A stretch of DNA of 64,000 bases, taken from contig NC_030987.1 of NCBI RefSeq assembly GCF_000149955.1, forward strand, positions 404,003-468,002. Direction: 5' to 3'. Within the stretch, counting starts at the first letter, position 1; every line of letters begins with the position of its first letter. This document shows, one piece after another, positions 33,659-46,071 of the stretch. The notes under the pieces were generated by a model that saw only the letters and a list, made by a program, of their open reading frames with translations, did not search any database and was not told the DNA's origin. Position numbers and translations under genes: made by a program. The DNA comes from Fusarium oxysporum f. sp. lycopersici 4287. Taxonomy: Eukaryota > Ascomycota > Sordariomycetes > Hypocreales > Nectriaceae.

Positions 33659-34699
33659 TCATGACTTGAGAAAAGAAGAACGCTTGGAAGATCCTGAGCC
33701 CCGGCCAGTCTCCTGCAGCGCAACATGATGCACGGCATTTCCAATCTTGACTTTGATGCCAGCAACGCTAATCTCCCATTTCCGAATGTCACCAAACTTG
33801 GGTTGTCTGAACAATCGCAGTGTCTTGAGTGACATCTCATCCGCTGGTAGGTGAAATGTCCAGCCAATGGATATATGGAACGCATCTCCCACTGGCTCCT
33901 TGGCTTTACCTTGGTACAGCGGTGGCTGCCCGTATTGTGTTGCAACCGTGTTACTCTTCGTCAACAGTGAAGTGAGCTCTGGGTTCAAAGACTTGACTCC
34001 ATCCTTACTGTTGGTAGGAGACCTGGGACCACTGGCGACACGAAGGATGAGAAACGTGCGATCAGAATCTGGTGATCTGTACCATGCGAGCCCTTGTGGT
34101 CGAACAACAAAGGGAGCGATGCCACTATTGTCGAGGGTTTCTGTGATCTTGTCCAAGAACTCGTCTTTGTTCCCTGTAGTAAGGGATAGCGGCCGAGACA
34201 GACTGATGTGAAGGGGTAGGGGTGATCCCAGGTCGCTTGTCAGGAAGTTATGAAGCTTGATCTCACTCGACACTACCTTCTCGATGTCAGCCATGAGGCT
34301 CGTCAACAAGCCATGCTGTTTTGTTGAGGGATGCCCTGAAGCAAGTCAGCTTTGTGTGGATTGAAATTGAGATGACATCAGAAACTCACATTCTATGTAA
34401 ACATGACTGGGCCAGTTACCAACTACATGAGGAACTTGGCGCTTCCTCCCATGGTGCAGACTCGGATCATCAACGACACTCTGTCGAACAGTAGAGGCAT
34501 ACAGATCATGAAAGGTATCGGGCAACGGTGGCATAGACGAAGCGTCCGCATCTTTGCTCACGGAGCGAGTATCTCCATCTGTACTCCGGGAGGAGTGGGT
34601 CGCGATGCCGTCAACTCCCTTACGGCGCTTGACATGGTGGGAATCGGAACCGGAGCTCTCGTCGTCGGACTCTGAGGAGGAATAATCGACGAGGGCCAT
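33659..34699 (-). CDS. USB1: U6 snRNA 3'-5' phosphodiesterase USB1
   Basis: 2H-phosphoesterase that trims the 3' oligo-U tail of U6 snRNA. Exons 34699-34390 and 34335-33659 give 328 residues. The acidic, Ser-rich N-terminal about 90 residues precede the catalytic domain. The two H-x-S catalytic motifs are HISLSR (about 146-151) and HISIGW (about 257-262). NWPSHVYIEW at the splice junction is the usual entry to the fold. The C-terminal end has a short basic/Ser tail. The gene is head-to-head with Pal1 about 2.2 kb away. Confidence 0.95.
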
Positions 34700-36864
34700 T
34701 GATTCAAACCCGGTAGACCGTGTCGGAGGTTTATGTACGTCATACAGACGTAATCTCTTGGTGTCTTCTTTATCTCCAGATTGAGAGCGGATAATCAGCC
34801 TTTCGTGGGTTGTCTAAATTGTGTTTGGTCTTTTTACGCGGCAATTATTCCCGGTGAGTGGGGCGAGGTGAACGGGTGACGACAATGGGGTTTGATGGCG
34901 TCGTTCACCTTGACTTCAGACCCGTTTAACGATGATGACCCAATATCTATGGTACGGTATTTTCTGGTTCAATTGTCTGTCGTGCCTGAGTTATTTTGGC
35001 AATGATGCCACGGAAAGATCCGATGTCCGGGATGCCGGGTATCTACATTTGCTGCTGATCCGCGTATCGACGTAGGGTAGCAATGGGACGTCATGGCAGA
35101 TAAAATGCGTCAGTTCTGGGGCCAAGCAAGCAGAGTTTCTTGGCCGAGATATCCAGAAATCAGACGATCTGGTAAGGTGTCATCGAAAAGGTACAGACCT
35201 TGAGACTAAAAATATGAAGCTGAGGGTGTAGAGCAGATGCAACTCTCCTGGCGTGGAATTGGTAGTGCCCGTTGAACTCGCAAGGATGAATTCACTGTCT
35301 ACCTTATTTAAGATCTGCGATAAGAATGTCAAAGCTGCGGCTATTAACAATATTTCGGATGATAATTATGCATTTTTATGAACCCCCCTTCAATTGTAGA
35401 TGTCGGCATTGAACTGATCAATGCGATACAGCAAAGAGGCAGCGGTCTGTGATATCTTCCATTGCTGAACCGGACTCGTCGTCTCCACAGGCCTGATCGA
35501 GGTGGCCTATGCGTCGAGTCGGGGTCCGCCAGCTGTCATCCGTTACTTTAGCCTTTGAAACACCAACGGCAAGCCGTTCCATTGGAGAGGGGAACATTAA
35601 TCACCTGTCGGGCTAAAAAGTCCCTACAAGCAGTAGCGAGCTCGTTAGGCGAAGACCCTTTTAGACAAGGTTTGCATGCAGTGACCGAGATGCTGGTTAC
35701 GGTTTTTGATGCATCAGGTGGCTGATCAAATGGCGAGGTTCCCTTGTTCATGCATTGACTGTTCAACTGCTCACTGCTGGCATTCCATCATTTCTTCTTC
35801 TTCATGCTATACCTACGTCCACTCCACTGCTAAGCCCTTTAGTCTATCTTTGGTTTCTTGATGGGACGCGCGTTGAGGCTTCAAAACCTCGTGTAGCTGA
35901 CGTCGTCTCAAACCATTACTTCCGAGAGTGCCGCGATTGGGAGAGGAAAGTTGAGGAAGGCCGATCGACCGGGCCTTGTGTGATTGACATTTGGCAATGA
36001 CAATGACAATGACAATGACATTGACAATGACATTGACGTGCGGGACCGAATTGAGTGTGACTACTCTGGGGTGCCTTTGGGCCTCTACTCCATGTTTTCT
36101 GGCTTCTACTGCCCAAGATGGAAACATGAGATGAACAGTTTTACCTGGAAAGTCCCTGATCCGTTTGAAGAGGCGTCAATAGCGTTGAGCCAGAAAGCGG
36201 ATGGAGCGGCTGAAGTTTGAATGGCGTGGACAAGTTCATGTCTAAGGTGCTATTTGGATCACGAGGGGGACGGGAAGTGCCCCTCCCCGCTAAATGATGC
36301 ACTACGGTGCCCCCCATGAGACTCTGAATGGGCGCATGATGGATTGGAGGGGACGAGACCGCTCAGAGATCTACAACCCTACCTCACTTTCTTTGCCTTG
36401 TACCTGCCGTACCTGTCCTGTACCTTATGTAGCTAAGAAGAAAAGAGCTACTTCTCCTTGTCTTGAAAGGATTAGGCTGTGCGTGCTGTGCCTTCCGTTG
36501 TTGATAAATGAGCTGCATCTCCTCCCACCTTGTTTGTCCCAGTCCCTTGTCTTTTCTCCCCCAAACTTTGTCCCTTACACCGAAACACAATCAATCAGTC
36601 AATCACTTTGATACGTCGCATCTACAATCGAATCGAACCCGACAACAACCAAGCGAATTCGCATTAGACTATTAACCAGAAGTACTAGTCGCGATCATCA
36701 TCTCTTTCGAATACGATTTGCTTGCAGGCGCCATCGCATCGCTTCTTTCAGTCGACCACCATTGTCATTCCGCCTCGGCTCTCGACTCAACAAACCCGAC
36801 GACTCTTTCGGGGGACTAAACAATTCCCCAGAACCCATTTCTTCCTTCCAGAGCAGTCGTCACA
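34700..36864. promoter_or_regulatory. 2.2-kb divergent promoter region (USB1 / Pal1)
   Basis: Contains a seven-unit CAATGA/CATTGA hexanucleotide repeat at 35995-36036, an STRE-like inverted element at 36260-36290, and CT-rich leader sequence at 36500-36860 leading to the Pal1 ATG. A 72-codon minus-strand frame at 35548-35766 has no recognisable domain. Confidence 0.5.
35995..36036. repeat. CAATGA/CATTGA hexanucleotide microsatellite
   Basis: Seven consecutive six-base units (CAATGA x4, CATTGA, CAATGA, CATTGA), in non-coding sequence between USB1 and Pal1. Confidence 0.9.
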
Positions 36865-38624
36865 ATGAAGGATTCAAGCGACAAGCAATGGGTAAGTTCT
36901 TGGACCCTTACCTGAGCTAGGATACCTAGCTCATGGATGTCAATGTCCATCATGCCCCAGTCTTTTGTCTTCTGTTTCTTGGTCAGGGCCGATCACTTTC
37001 TGTCCGCTTCTCCCCAACGTCATCCCAACCCTGCCAATGATGGAACAACGTCAGGGCCCCAGCGAGACCCTTTATCGCTGTATTTGTTGCGTCAATGCAG
37101 ATCCCTGCATCGGGCTCCAATCTTGACGTTGCATGGCTGTTTTCTTGGTGTTTGCCAAGTAGACGACCAAGCAACCTTATTCATACGTAGCTGTACCACA
37201 GCCCGCAGTCCACGCAAGCCTGATGACGTTCTAAAAGGCAGACCACTTACATAGACACAATATCTTCGCGCAATCACTCACTTCAACCTTTTATTTACCA
37301 TTTCCTTCATTGCAAACATTCTAACTCAATTGCATAGGCCAAGGCTTATATTCTTGACCCATTAAACGATATTGAACCAAACCAAGACACCGGTATCGGC
37401 GCATCTCACAATCTTGCTGCTCAACTTCGAAACATCTCTCTCGAAGGCTCAAGTTCAAACTCGAACTCAAACTCAAACAGAGACCGCTCTCCCGAGAGAA
37501 AGCACAGGCATAAACCAAGTCATTCGAGTCACAGACATCGCCAAGGCAGCTATCCTACTCCACCAACATCTGCCAGCCCAACCCGCGACAGCTTTCATTC
37601 CTCGAACCCTTTCTCCGACGCTGCAGCTGCACGCCGTCAATCTTCAGCTCCATCAGTGACTGTATCTCCCCCGGATTCTCCCCCAGGTCCATCCGATACT
37701 CGTCGCGACCCATTCAGTTCCTCTATCAATCGATCGGCCAGTGCTAGAGTTCCGCCTCCGCGTAATCGACCTCAAGTTTCACACAATCGCAGCTTCAGTG
37801 CCAGCAACTGCGGAGTTTCACGCCAACGTTCACTGATCCAACGATACCCAGGCGACATGTCTCACCGACCTCTCGACATCCTTAGAAAGGAGGCTCGCGC
37901 GGCCGATCGCGCCCCCCATCTTCGTCGCAAGCAAATGCCAATGGCAGACACAATTGATGCTCTGGATACCATTGGCGGGATGTATCATCATGGCGGCCCC
38001 TATGACGCCACCCTGGCAAGCCGCAACCGCAACAAGATGTATTCACCCGTTGCTGCTGTTGAAGACTCGAACCGAGAAGCTCTTCGCGCTACTCCCAGAG
38101 AAAACATTCAAGATGCTTTGCTCAAAAAGATGCCGCTCCAAGGCACTGCTGATATTCCTAGCGGCGAGCGGGACATTAGCGGCAACACCATAAATTATGA
38201 AGAGGGTGCTGATCTCATGAGAGAACCTGACGCTGTTGGTGGCGCATACAAGCGTTGGGATGGCATTGTAAGTGACATTTCTATGATGCGATCATTAAAT
38301 AGTTACTGACCTGAATAGCAATACCATCCTGATGACCTCAAGGGCAAGGGCGAGCCCTCTTACACTTATGAGAAGGACCTGAAGGAGCAAAAGCGTTTCC
38401 GCCGAGGTGAACCCGTTGAGTACGAACTCTCATCAAACATGCGAGGCAGCAAACGCCCACCCTTTAGCCACAACCGCAGCTTCAGCGAGAATCCACGAAC
38501 AACACCCGAATTCTCAAACGGTACTGACATTCGCCGCAACAACTCGACAGGCAAACACCGTCTGAGCGACGGTATTCGACGACGTTTTGGCAGCATGCGA
38601 CGCAAGAAGGTAGAGGCCGAGTAG
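36865..38624 (+). CDS. PAL1: Pal1 family cell-morphology protein
   Basis: Pal1 proteins act at the cell cortex and in early endocytic sites (with Sla2) to maintain cylindrical growth. Exons 36865-36891, 37338-38267 and 38319-38624 give 420 residues. The first coding exon holds only nine codons and is followed by a 446-nt intron. The Pal1 domain (about 190-330) includes ADTIDALDTIG and the YHHGGPYDATLASRN block. The N-terminal and C-terminal parts are Ser/Arg/Pro-rich and disordered, with HNRSFS repeated in both halves. The start at 36865 was chosen because it fits a clean splice donor (TGG/GTAAG) and an open frame into exon 2. An internal start in exon 2 is unlikely because no ATG occurs near its 5' end in frame. 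Confidence 0.9.
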
Positions 38625-39106
38625 ATACCTTCAACTTTGTGATATAGTTTTCATGTGATTATAACTTGGATTGGTACTGGCGTTTTCTGGGATTCATTTA
38701 TACGGGAGAAGGTTTCTTACTCTTGGGCGAGTAGTGACGATAAAGATTAGTCAAGACTTGATAAGACAGGCGCTATAGGATATATGTTTGGGTTATGGCC
38801 TGTTCAGATTTACGGAAGAAACAGACTTGGGAAAACAAAAGTCGTTTACTACTCATTTTCTTTGTTCTTTTCTTTGGCTTGTAGATGGGTCCCAGCATGT
38901 ATACAGCTGTGTTTGTACTGCCACTCCTTGAAAAGACGCAATTATTGACATTCATGGTGTTCTAGAATGGCCACAAGGGAACGTAGAAATAAACCATGAT
39001 ATTCAGCGTTCGAAGATTCAAACACTTAGATTGCATTGCAATGCTATGCATGTATTCCCAAACTACATTATCAACAAACACCACTTATGACTCTTGCCCA
39101 AGACAT
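38625..39106. other. Intergenic between convergent genes (Pal1 and CFT1)
   Basis: Tail-to-tail spacer of about 480 bp holding both 3' UTRs. Nothing else is supported. Confidence 0.5.
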
Positions 39107-42100
39107 TTAGAAATACGACAATCCACTCCATCCCAAAACACCCTCCAGCTCCTCCCTCAACTCCCCAACACCATCATATCCTCCCTTACCCGCTATCTCC
39201 GCCCTCTTCGCAGCACCAAGCTCAGCCCACCTCGCCAAAACAGCGCCGTCCACAATCGTCCTTCCACCAGCTGCCTCTACACCCACAGGTCGTATACCAT
39301 CTGGTAATCTATGCGCTTTGGCGTTCAATCCGCCGTGTGGTGTAAGTGCGGGGAGAAGTTGGTTTGTTACGGAGAGGAGACGACGGTATGTTGTTTCAGG
39401 GAGGGGGACGAGTGTTGCCAAGTGGCCGGATGAAGAGGCGAGGAGGAGGATGTGTGGAGGATCTTGGGGAGGGGGATGAGAGGGTGGAAGGGTTCGCGGG
39501 AGGAGGAGTGTTGTTGAGGGGGGATTGGGGGAGACGGAGAATGAGGTTCTATGGAGGAGGAGATGGCCTTGAAGAGACTTAGGATCTGTAGTTTGTTAGT
39601 ATCGCAAGAATCAGGGGAAAGGGAGAGGACTCACGCTCGGGGTTAAAGTCGAGAATATGTAGATCACCATCCGCATCCGCAGCAATAATAGCCAGATCTT
39701 CACCATCCGGTAGGAAATCCGCCACCAGAACCGGTAACCGGCCATGGCTCTTACCCAAGACCTTGAAAGTATACGGTTCCTCAGTATATCCCGCAAACCA
39801 AACCCCCTTGAACGCGTCAGCCATGAGACACAACCCCGTACGCGGTAGTTCCCTCGCAGTAGATACGTGGCAGCTCATATCGAGGAAAGCAACAGGTAAA
39901 AGTGACCCGTCTTCCTTCAGACCGCGCACCATACACTTTTGCCCTTGCGCGACGAGCATGAGGCCTTGGGTGCCGATCTCTGATATGGCTGTTACGCCGC
40001 CGCGGGGAATGTCTTCGCGCGCGATGGCTTTGAGACGTTTGTTGGTTTCTGGTCTGCCGGGCTCGGGGATGACGGTTACGATATCGAAGACGTGGACGCG
40101 CCCGCGGATGGGGAGGTCTTCACCCTTTGAGACGGCTGTACCGACTGTGACGAGGAAGCGACGCTCTTTTGTATCTTCTGAGACTTCGAGGTGTAGTGTT
40201 TTCATGCACTCGATAGATTCGCAGGATTCAAGCTCGACTTCGTGGATGACGGTCCAACTGACCGGGCTGATGAGCTTGAGAACGCCGCGGGGCATGGTTG
40301 GTGGGAAAGTAAGTGTTTCCTTGGCCCATTCTTTGTGATAGTCGTCGTCTTTGGGGAGTTCGAAGGGTTCACTAATCATGCAGCCTGCGATATATGCACC
40401 TGTAGTTTGATGATATGCGATGCCGCGAACATCAGCGCCCAGAGGGACTTTCTTGACTGATATACCGAGCTCAGTGAAGTTGGTATCTGGTGGGAGTTGA
40501 GTAACCCGTGCGATGCCCTTGTCATCGGCGTAGATGAAACCACGATCACAACCCTCAGTGTGGAATGTACTCATACCGCGGACGCCGAGGCCTTGAAGAC
40601 CAATGACGCGGGGGATACTCTTGCTGGACTTGATGACGAAACTTGGTGAAGGGCCGGGGAGGAAGACGGTGCTATAGCCGTTGATGTTTGCGCATGGTCG
40701 GAGAGGGACGAAGCGTGGTTGTTCGACATCATCTTGTTCTGTCTCGACGGGAATTGTGGCTAATGTTGTGTTGGAAGTCTTTTTGAAGGTGAGAGTGGCG
40801 GAGAGACTGGTTTCACCGCCTTCTCTTACATGGCGAAGAGGTTCGTAAATTGTGAGGTCGTCGGTTTGGTTGCGGAGCTGGTCATGTTAGAGAAGTTCAG
40901 TGAGGGTGAAGAGAAACTCACGATGAGATATGGAGATTGAGATGTGGTGTCGCCAAGATCAGCGACAAGAATCTCGCGGAGATTCTCTTTTGCTAAACCA
41001 CGTCGTAGCGTGTAGTCTGCTGAAAGGTGAGGAGGGACGTAACAGAGACCTTCAGCAACGTAGACGGGCTTGGAGAGATCGGGGAGCGCGTATACCTGTT
41101 CAGTCAGTAGCTGATCTCCAATCGGCAAGACTGGGACTTACATGTAGTGCACCAGTTGAGCTGAGCAAGAACATCATGATATTCTCAGTCTCTGCACCCT
41201 TGTCGCCGGCATTCGGTTGGAAAGCACCCTTTGTATCCGCATACAGACATCCAGAGTGCCACTTAGTATTCTGCAGAGTAGCATCCATCTTTTCCACCTC
41301 CTCAAGCTCATTGTTGCTGTCGATCTGTGCCAACATAAGACTGCTGTCATCGCGGATGAGTAGGAGGTAAGGATCAGCAATGCTGGCGCTGGTGACTCGG
41401 GGTTCAGCGCCGGTTTCTTCATCGAGCATCGGCAGGATCTGAGTGAGGCCGAGATCTAGAATTGTCAGTATGTGCGAATATCATCTAAGCAAGCGACTTA
41501 CCTCCATCGTATGATCGAACCTCAGATTTGAGGACTTGGATGATCCTCATCTGCTTGCCCATTGTTCCAGCTTCAACAGTGAATCCAGCTGCTGGGTCAA
41601 ACTCAGTGTCCTTGAGAGTCTCGAATCCTGCGCCAGTAAGAGCATACACATCTGATGTCTCATAACCGTCGAGATCGACCTTAGCGACTATCATGTACTT
41701 GTCATGCTGTCCAAATGTCTCATACTCATTACCCATACCAACATTCCCACCTAGAGCTTTTGGCATTGGCTTCTTAACAGACATGGTCCAGAAACCCCTT
41801 GCTTCGGGGAACTCGAACCTTCCAATGATCTTGGGCTGAATGTTGCGGTTGAGAATAGCCAGTGAACCGGCTTTTCCACGTCCGACGACGCAGGCAAGAT
41901 GAAGATCCGAAACGACACCCTGTGACAGAGTTGCTTCTTCACTGTCAGGGTGGAACGATATCTTGCCAGGTGTCAAGTCCTTGATCGGGGCGATGCTGAG
42001 CAGGGTATCGTGAATGCGGAAGCTCAACTCGCCCGCTTTACCCCCACCATTGAGAGCCTGAGCCGGTTTCGCGGCAGCAGACTCGGTGCCATACAGATCG

Positions 42101-43578
42101 TCGTCCTCGTCGTCTTCATCCTCTAGATCCAGGTCATCCATTTCTAGCCCAATCTCCGCATCGATAAGCCGAGGCTTTCGCCTCTTCTCTTGTCCCATCT
42201 TTCTTGTCCAGCCCAACACCACAGAATCGCCAACTTCACTACCCACGAAGTACGCATTCTTGCCAAGTTTCGACGCTGTCGATGCGCGGCTCTTGATAAG
42301 ATTGCCTCCGTTCTCATCTGCGACCATTTTGACGGTAAGACCAGAGACAGTTCTGCCATCGATCTGGAACGTGACTATTCCAATGCGACCATCGTTGAGA
42401 ACTAGTAAGAGCTCGCCGTTCTCGATGGATAGTGTCTCAATGATACAGTGCTCCAATCGCAGGTTAAGATCCGCTTGATCTGTTAGGCTGAATGAGGTGA
42501 TCTGTCGAGCCATTGAGTTCACCGCCACGCCATTGGACTTGCCAGACTGATCAACATGAATCAGTTCGTTCTCTCCAATCAACAACGAACCACCAACAGG
42601 TGCTGGCAACGGGATGATCTTGAACAAATCTCGAGGAAGATCAGTGACTGAAAGAATAGTAGTCGAAGCTCGCTGCTGTAAATCCAACGTAAAGACCTTG
42701 TACGTAAGATGATCTTTCTGACCAAGAGAATGGGCTCGCTCTTGGCTAGACGAAAGAATACCAAAAGTCGGTTCTCTATACTCATGCAGAAAAGCGAAGT
42801 GCACGGGATGAAGTAAACTGGGATCAAGCAGCGGAAGACGGAGGACAAAAGATGGTGTATACGCTGGTTCTAATGTGTCGCTATCTCCATTGGCGACTGT
42901 AGTAGATTCCTTGACGGGTCGTGGCCCATCGAGATCCTCATCCCAATCATCCATCTCCAAGTCTTCTTCCGCTTGTCTGAATGGTAGGATCGCGAGGTTG
43001 CGCGAGCCGAATTGGAAGGCGGCGCATCGACTGCCGGGGTCGGCTTCGAGGTAATTGGTATATTCGTCGAAAGAAACCTCCCATGGCGCGCCATGTAGCT
43101 CTTCCTTCTCGTAGTAATGGATGGAGATGGTCTCGAGGTTGCTCTTCTCGGGATCCCATACTGCCATACATAGTTTCGCGGCTTTGTAGGCTATCAAGAG
43201 AGCTTCACCTCCACATTTCGAATGCTTCGTCTTGACCTTGGCCAAACCCGTCACGGTGCCGGATAGTGGAAGCTCCGCGACAAGGACTAGCTTCGTCAGG
43301 TTCGTGCGATCGGTTCGGACAAGCATTGACTCGCCGCCAAGAAACGAAGACTCAAGTCCATCATCGTCGTTCGCGCGGTGATCATATTCGGGTTCAGGCT
43401 TTGTTGTCTGGGCAGGTTGGTTCTCGGGATCGAATTCGGCGGAGATGGCCTTTGTTGTAAAGATTTGGAGTAGGGAACCTTTTGCGACAACGAGATTGGT
43501 AGCTGTAGCTGAAGTGAGAGAGACAGTCAAGGAGTGTGTGACGGCTGAGGGAGCCGCAAGCTCGGTGTAGGCCTGCAT
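39107..43578 (-). CDS. CFT1: Cleavage and polyadenylation factor subunit CFT1 (CPSF160 homolog)
   Basis: Scaffold of the mRNA 3'-end processing polymerase module, built of three beta-propellers and a C-terminal CPSF-A domain. Exons 43578-41502, 41455-41142, 41095-40922, 40877-39635 and 39585-39107 give 1,428 residues, the expected size. Landmarks are the N-terminal TELAAPSAVTHSLTVSL block with NLVVAKGSLLQIF, an acidic Asp/Glu loop (DLDLEDEDDEDDDLYGT), and the C-terminal CPSF-A part with DLHILDFNPEHPKSLQGHLL crossing the last junction. I chose the ATG at 43578 because homologs begin at this MQxYTEL motif. The frame stays open upstream to another ATG at 43785. The gene is divergent from the LMBR1-type gene. 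Confidence 0.94.
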
Positions 43579-44117
43579 TTCAGCGAGACCATTCTTTTGT
43601 AACCGAGAAATTGGTTGCTTTGTTGAGTTCGTTCGAGTCGTTCGCGATGTTGCTTTATTGAATGTTTGGCCCAAAAGAGTAGAGCTCAAAGCTCCAACGG
43701 ATAATTGACCTCCGTCTTCCGGATCACCCTGGCCAATCGATAATGGTTTAGTCGATGTTCCAGGGGTGAGGCAGAGCATCTCCACTTAGCACAAACGCTA
43801 GCGTATACATTGCGTCACGAAAACATCGGCAGCTTCAAGCTAGAGCTTGACCATTTCTGATCGAAGCCACGGAATCTTGTTTTTCTACGAAACTTCCCTC
43901 TCTCTGATTGATCAAAGTTAATCACGTTGCTACACAGATCGACTCATTAGCGACGTCACCCCTGGTTTGGGATCGATTGATCTCCCTTCAAAATCCCCGA
44001 GATCTGCTACTTTAGAGAGAAAACATCCCAAGCCACGTCGCGACCTGGTCTAGCGGATTCACTTCGACTTGCTTGTTGATCATCATTTGCAACAACAGTC
44101 TTTCAATTTGATCCAAA
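43579..44117. promoter_or_regulatory. 540-bp divergent promoter (CFT1 / LMBR1-type gene)
   Basis: Separates two divergent starts and must contain both promoters. The CFT1-proximal 207 bp is also open in the CFT1 frame. No TATA box is obvious. Confidence 0.55.
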
Positions 44118-45905
44118 ATGGCCCACGCAGGCCTCGTCCAGACCAGTTTGATCTGGGTCGCTTATGCTGTCGCTGTTGTCCTCTGTTTCGCAGCAGCTAT
44201 CATCACAACATTCACCTGGCAAACACCCCGCGAACGTTCCGCCGTCGTCAGCATTGTCGCCATCATCAGCTTGACTTCTCTACTCGCTACGGTTCTACTA
44301 CTCCCTGTCGACATTGCCCTCGTCTCCGCGACTGCCTCTGCAACACTGGGCGCGAAGAAGGACTGGGCTACTCCCGAACGCATCGACAGTATCCTCTACA
44401 CTCTCAAGGTTGTCTACTACAGCTTGTACAGCTTCGATGCTCTCCTCTGTCTGATCGTTATTCCTTTCGCCTACTTCTGGCATGAGGAGTATGACGAGAT
44501 CGAGGTTGAAGAGGAGGGCCGAACCTTGAGCAGCCGCTTCTTGGCCGCTGCCAAGTACACCCTGTTCTTCGTCGCATTCGTCGTCGTTCTGTTCTTACTC
44601 GGTTTCTTCGTCCCCGCCGCCGGCGATAGCTCTCAGTCGCACTGGGATCTCGACTATTTCAAGAAGCTCGTTGCTCAGAACCATGGCGAAAAGGCACTCA
44701 CCTTTGCACTGGGTCTTCTGCTCACCCTTGGCACACTGCTCTACGTCGTTTACACCGGCGCCGGTCTTGCCCTTCTCCCCATCTCGTTCATCAAGGCGGC
44801 ACCTTCAATCTCAGCCCCTCAGCTCCATCAGACAACCGCTTCCCAGCTTGAACAGAACCGCGAACGCCAGCGACAGATCGAGATGCGCAATGCTGGCCGA
44901 CAAGAGGGCATGTCTCGAAAGGATCAGCGCGAGCTCGATGCTCTGATTAGAGAGGAACAAACCCTTGTCCGACGTGAAAGACTTGCCGCTGAGGCTCAGG
45001 GTGAAGGTCGCAGCAGAATCTACCAAGCCTGGCTCAAGGTCTGCGCTGTCTTCCGCCCCATCAAGCTCCTTGGTGGAATTTTCCTCCTCCTTCTGTCCCT
45101 CGTCATCTTCGTATCAATGCTCATCACTGGCATTGACAAGGCCAAGAACTCGGTTTGCAAGCAAAAGTGCGGTTACATCCTTGGCCAGATCCACGTCTTC
45201 CAGCCCATGAACTTCATCTTCGTCAAGTCCGCCAAGGCTTTCCCCGTCGACTACATCCTCATGGCTCTTCTGGTTCTTTTCTTCTTCAGCAGCTCCATCT
45301 CTGGCATTGCCACCGTGGGCATTCGCTTCCTCTGGGTCCGCATCTTCCAGATCCGCAAGGGTCGAACAGCTCCTCAGGCTCTCCTCATTGCGACTGTCAT
45401 GTTGGGTCTGATAATTTTGGCCACCAACTACGGTATCGCTATGTTGGTTGCTCCTCAATACTCTACCTACGGAACGCAGACTTTCTGCGCCAACGAGCCC
45501 GAACATCCTGGAGATCAGCCAGACTGCAGAAACCACAAGGACATGATTCACGCCTGCTCCGAAGCGCTCAAGTACAAGCACGCCAAGGACGTCTGCACAC
45601 CATCAGTCATGTCAACATTCCTCAACCGCATCACAATCACATGGCCTTTCTTCGGTCTTGTCGACTTCTGGGCCCAATTCGCCTTCCTCAGCGTTTTCCT
45701 CATCGTCTTTGTCACAGCTCTCTTCCGCACCCCCAAGCTCAACCTTTCTCAGATGGACGAAGAAGCCGAAGCCGATGAGGAAGAAAGCCTCCTTGCCTCT
45801 ACAGGCCGACGATTCGGCGCAACATGGCAGGATGTACGAGGAAAGCCCAGCAGCTCAGGAAACGAGTCTGCCAATAACGGCAACGGCTCACAATCCGCTG
45901 CTTGA
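44118..45905 (+). CDS. LMBR1-type membrane protein, probable lysosomal/vacuolar cobalamin transporter (LMBD1-like)
   Basis: Single exon, 595 residues, matching the fungal proteins usually annotated as probable lysosomal cobalamin transporter. About nine membrane helices are visible: near 9-30, 44-66, 98-118, 150-170, 190-222, 315-340, 370-395, 415-440 and 495-525. A Gln/Arg-rich cytosolic coiled-coil loop lies at about 240-300. Conserved parts are [14 protein letters not shown] after helix 1 and [13 protein letters not shown] after helix 2. In animals LMBD1 helps export cobalamin from lysosomes. Most filamentous fungi lack cobalamin-dependent enzymes, so the fungal substrate or trafficking role is open. 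The C-terminus is acidic, then Ser/Asn-rich. Confidence 0.88.
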   Translation: MAHAGLVQTSLIWVAYAVAVVLCFAAAIITTFTWQTPRERSAVVSIVAIISLTSLLATVLLLPVDIALVSATASATLGAKKDWATPERIDSILYTLKVVYYSLYSFDALLCLIVIPFAYFWHEEYDEIEVEEEGRTLSSRFLAAAKYTLFFVAFVVVLFLLGFFVPAAGDSSQSHWDLDYFKKLVAQNHGEKALTFALGLLLTLGTLLYVVYTGAGLALLPISFIKAAPSISAPQLHQTTASQLEQNRERQRQIEMRNAGRQEGMSRKDQRELDALIREEQTLVRRERLAAEAQGEGRSRIYQAWLKVCAVFRPIKLLGGIFLLLLSLVIFVSMLITGIDKAKNSVCKQKCGYILGQIHVFQPMNFIFVKSAKAFPVDYILMALLVLFFFSSSISGIATVGIRFLWVRIFQIRKGRTAPQALLIATVMLGLIILATNYGIAMLVAPQYSTYGTQTFCANEPEHPGDQPDCRNHKDMIHACSEALKYKHAKDVCTPSVMSTFLNRITITWPFFGLVDFWAQFAFLSVFLIVFVTALFRTPKLNLSQMDEEAEADEEESLLASTGRRFGATWQDVRGKPSSSGNESANNGNGSQSAA

Positions 45906-46071
45906 GGTTCACGTATAAAATAGTATGAGTGAGTTCAGATTGATGCGGGCATCTTGATTTTGGCGCGGCAACACGGTGGTTCGGAGTTTAGTTTCGCAAT
46001 ATTTGGGTATCTGTTTTTAACACGCAAGGAATGGCAAATGGTGGTGAGGTCTAGCTTGAAATTGAAATGGT

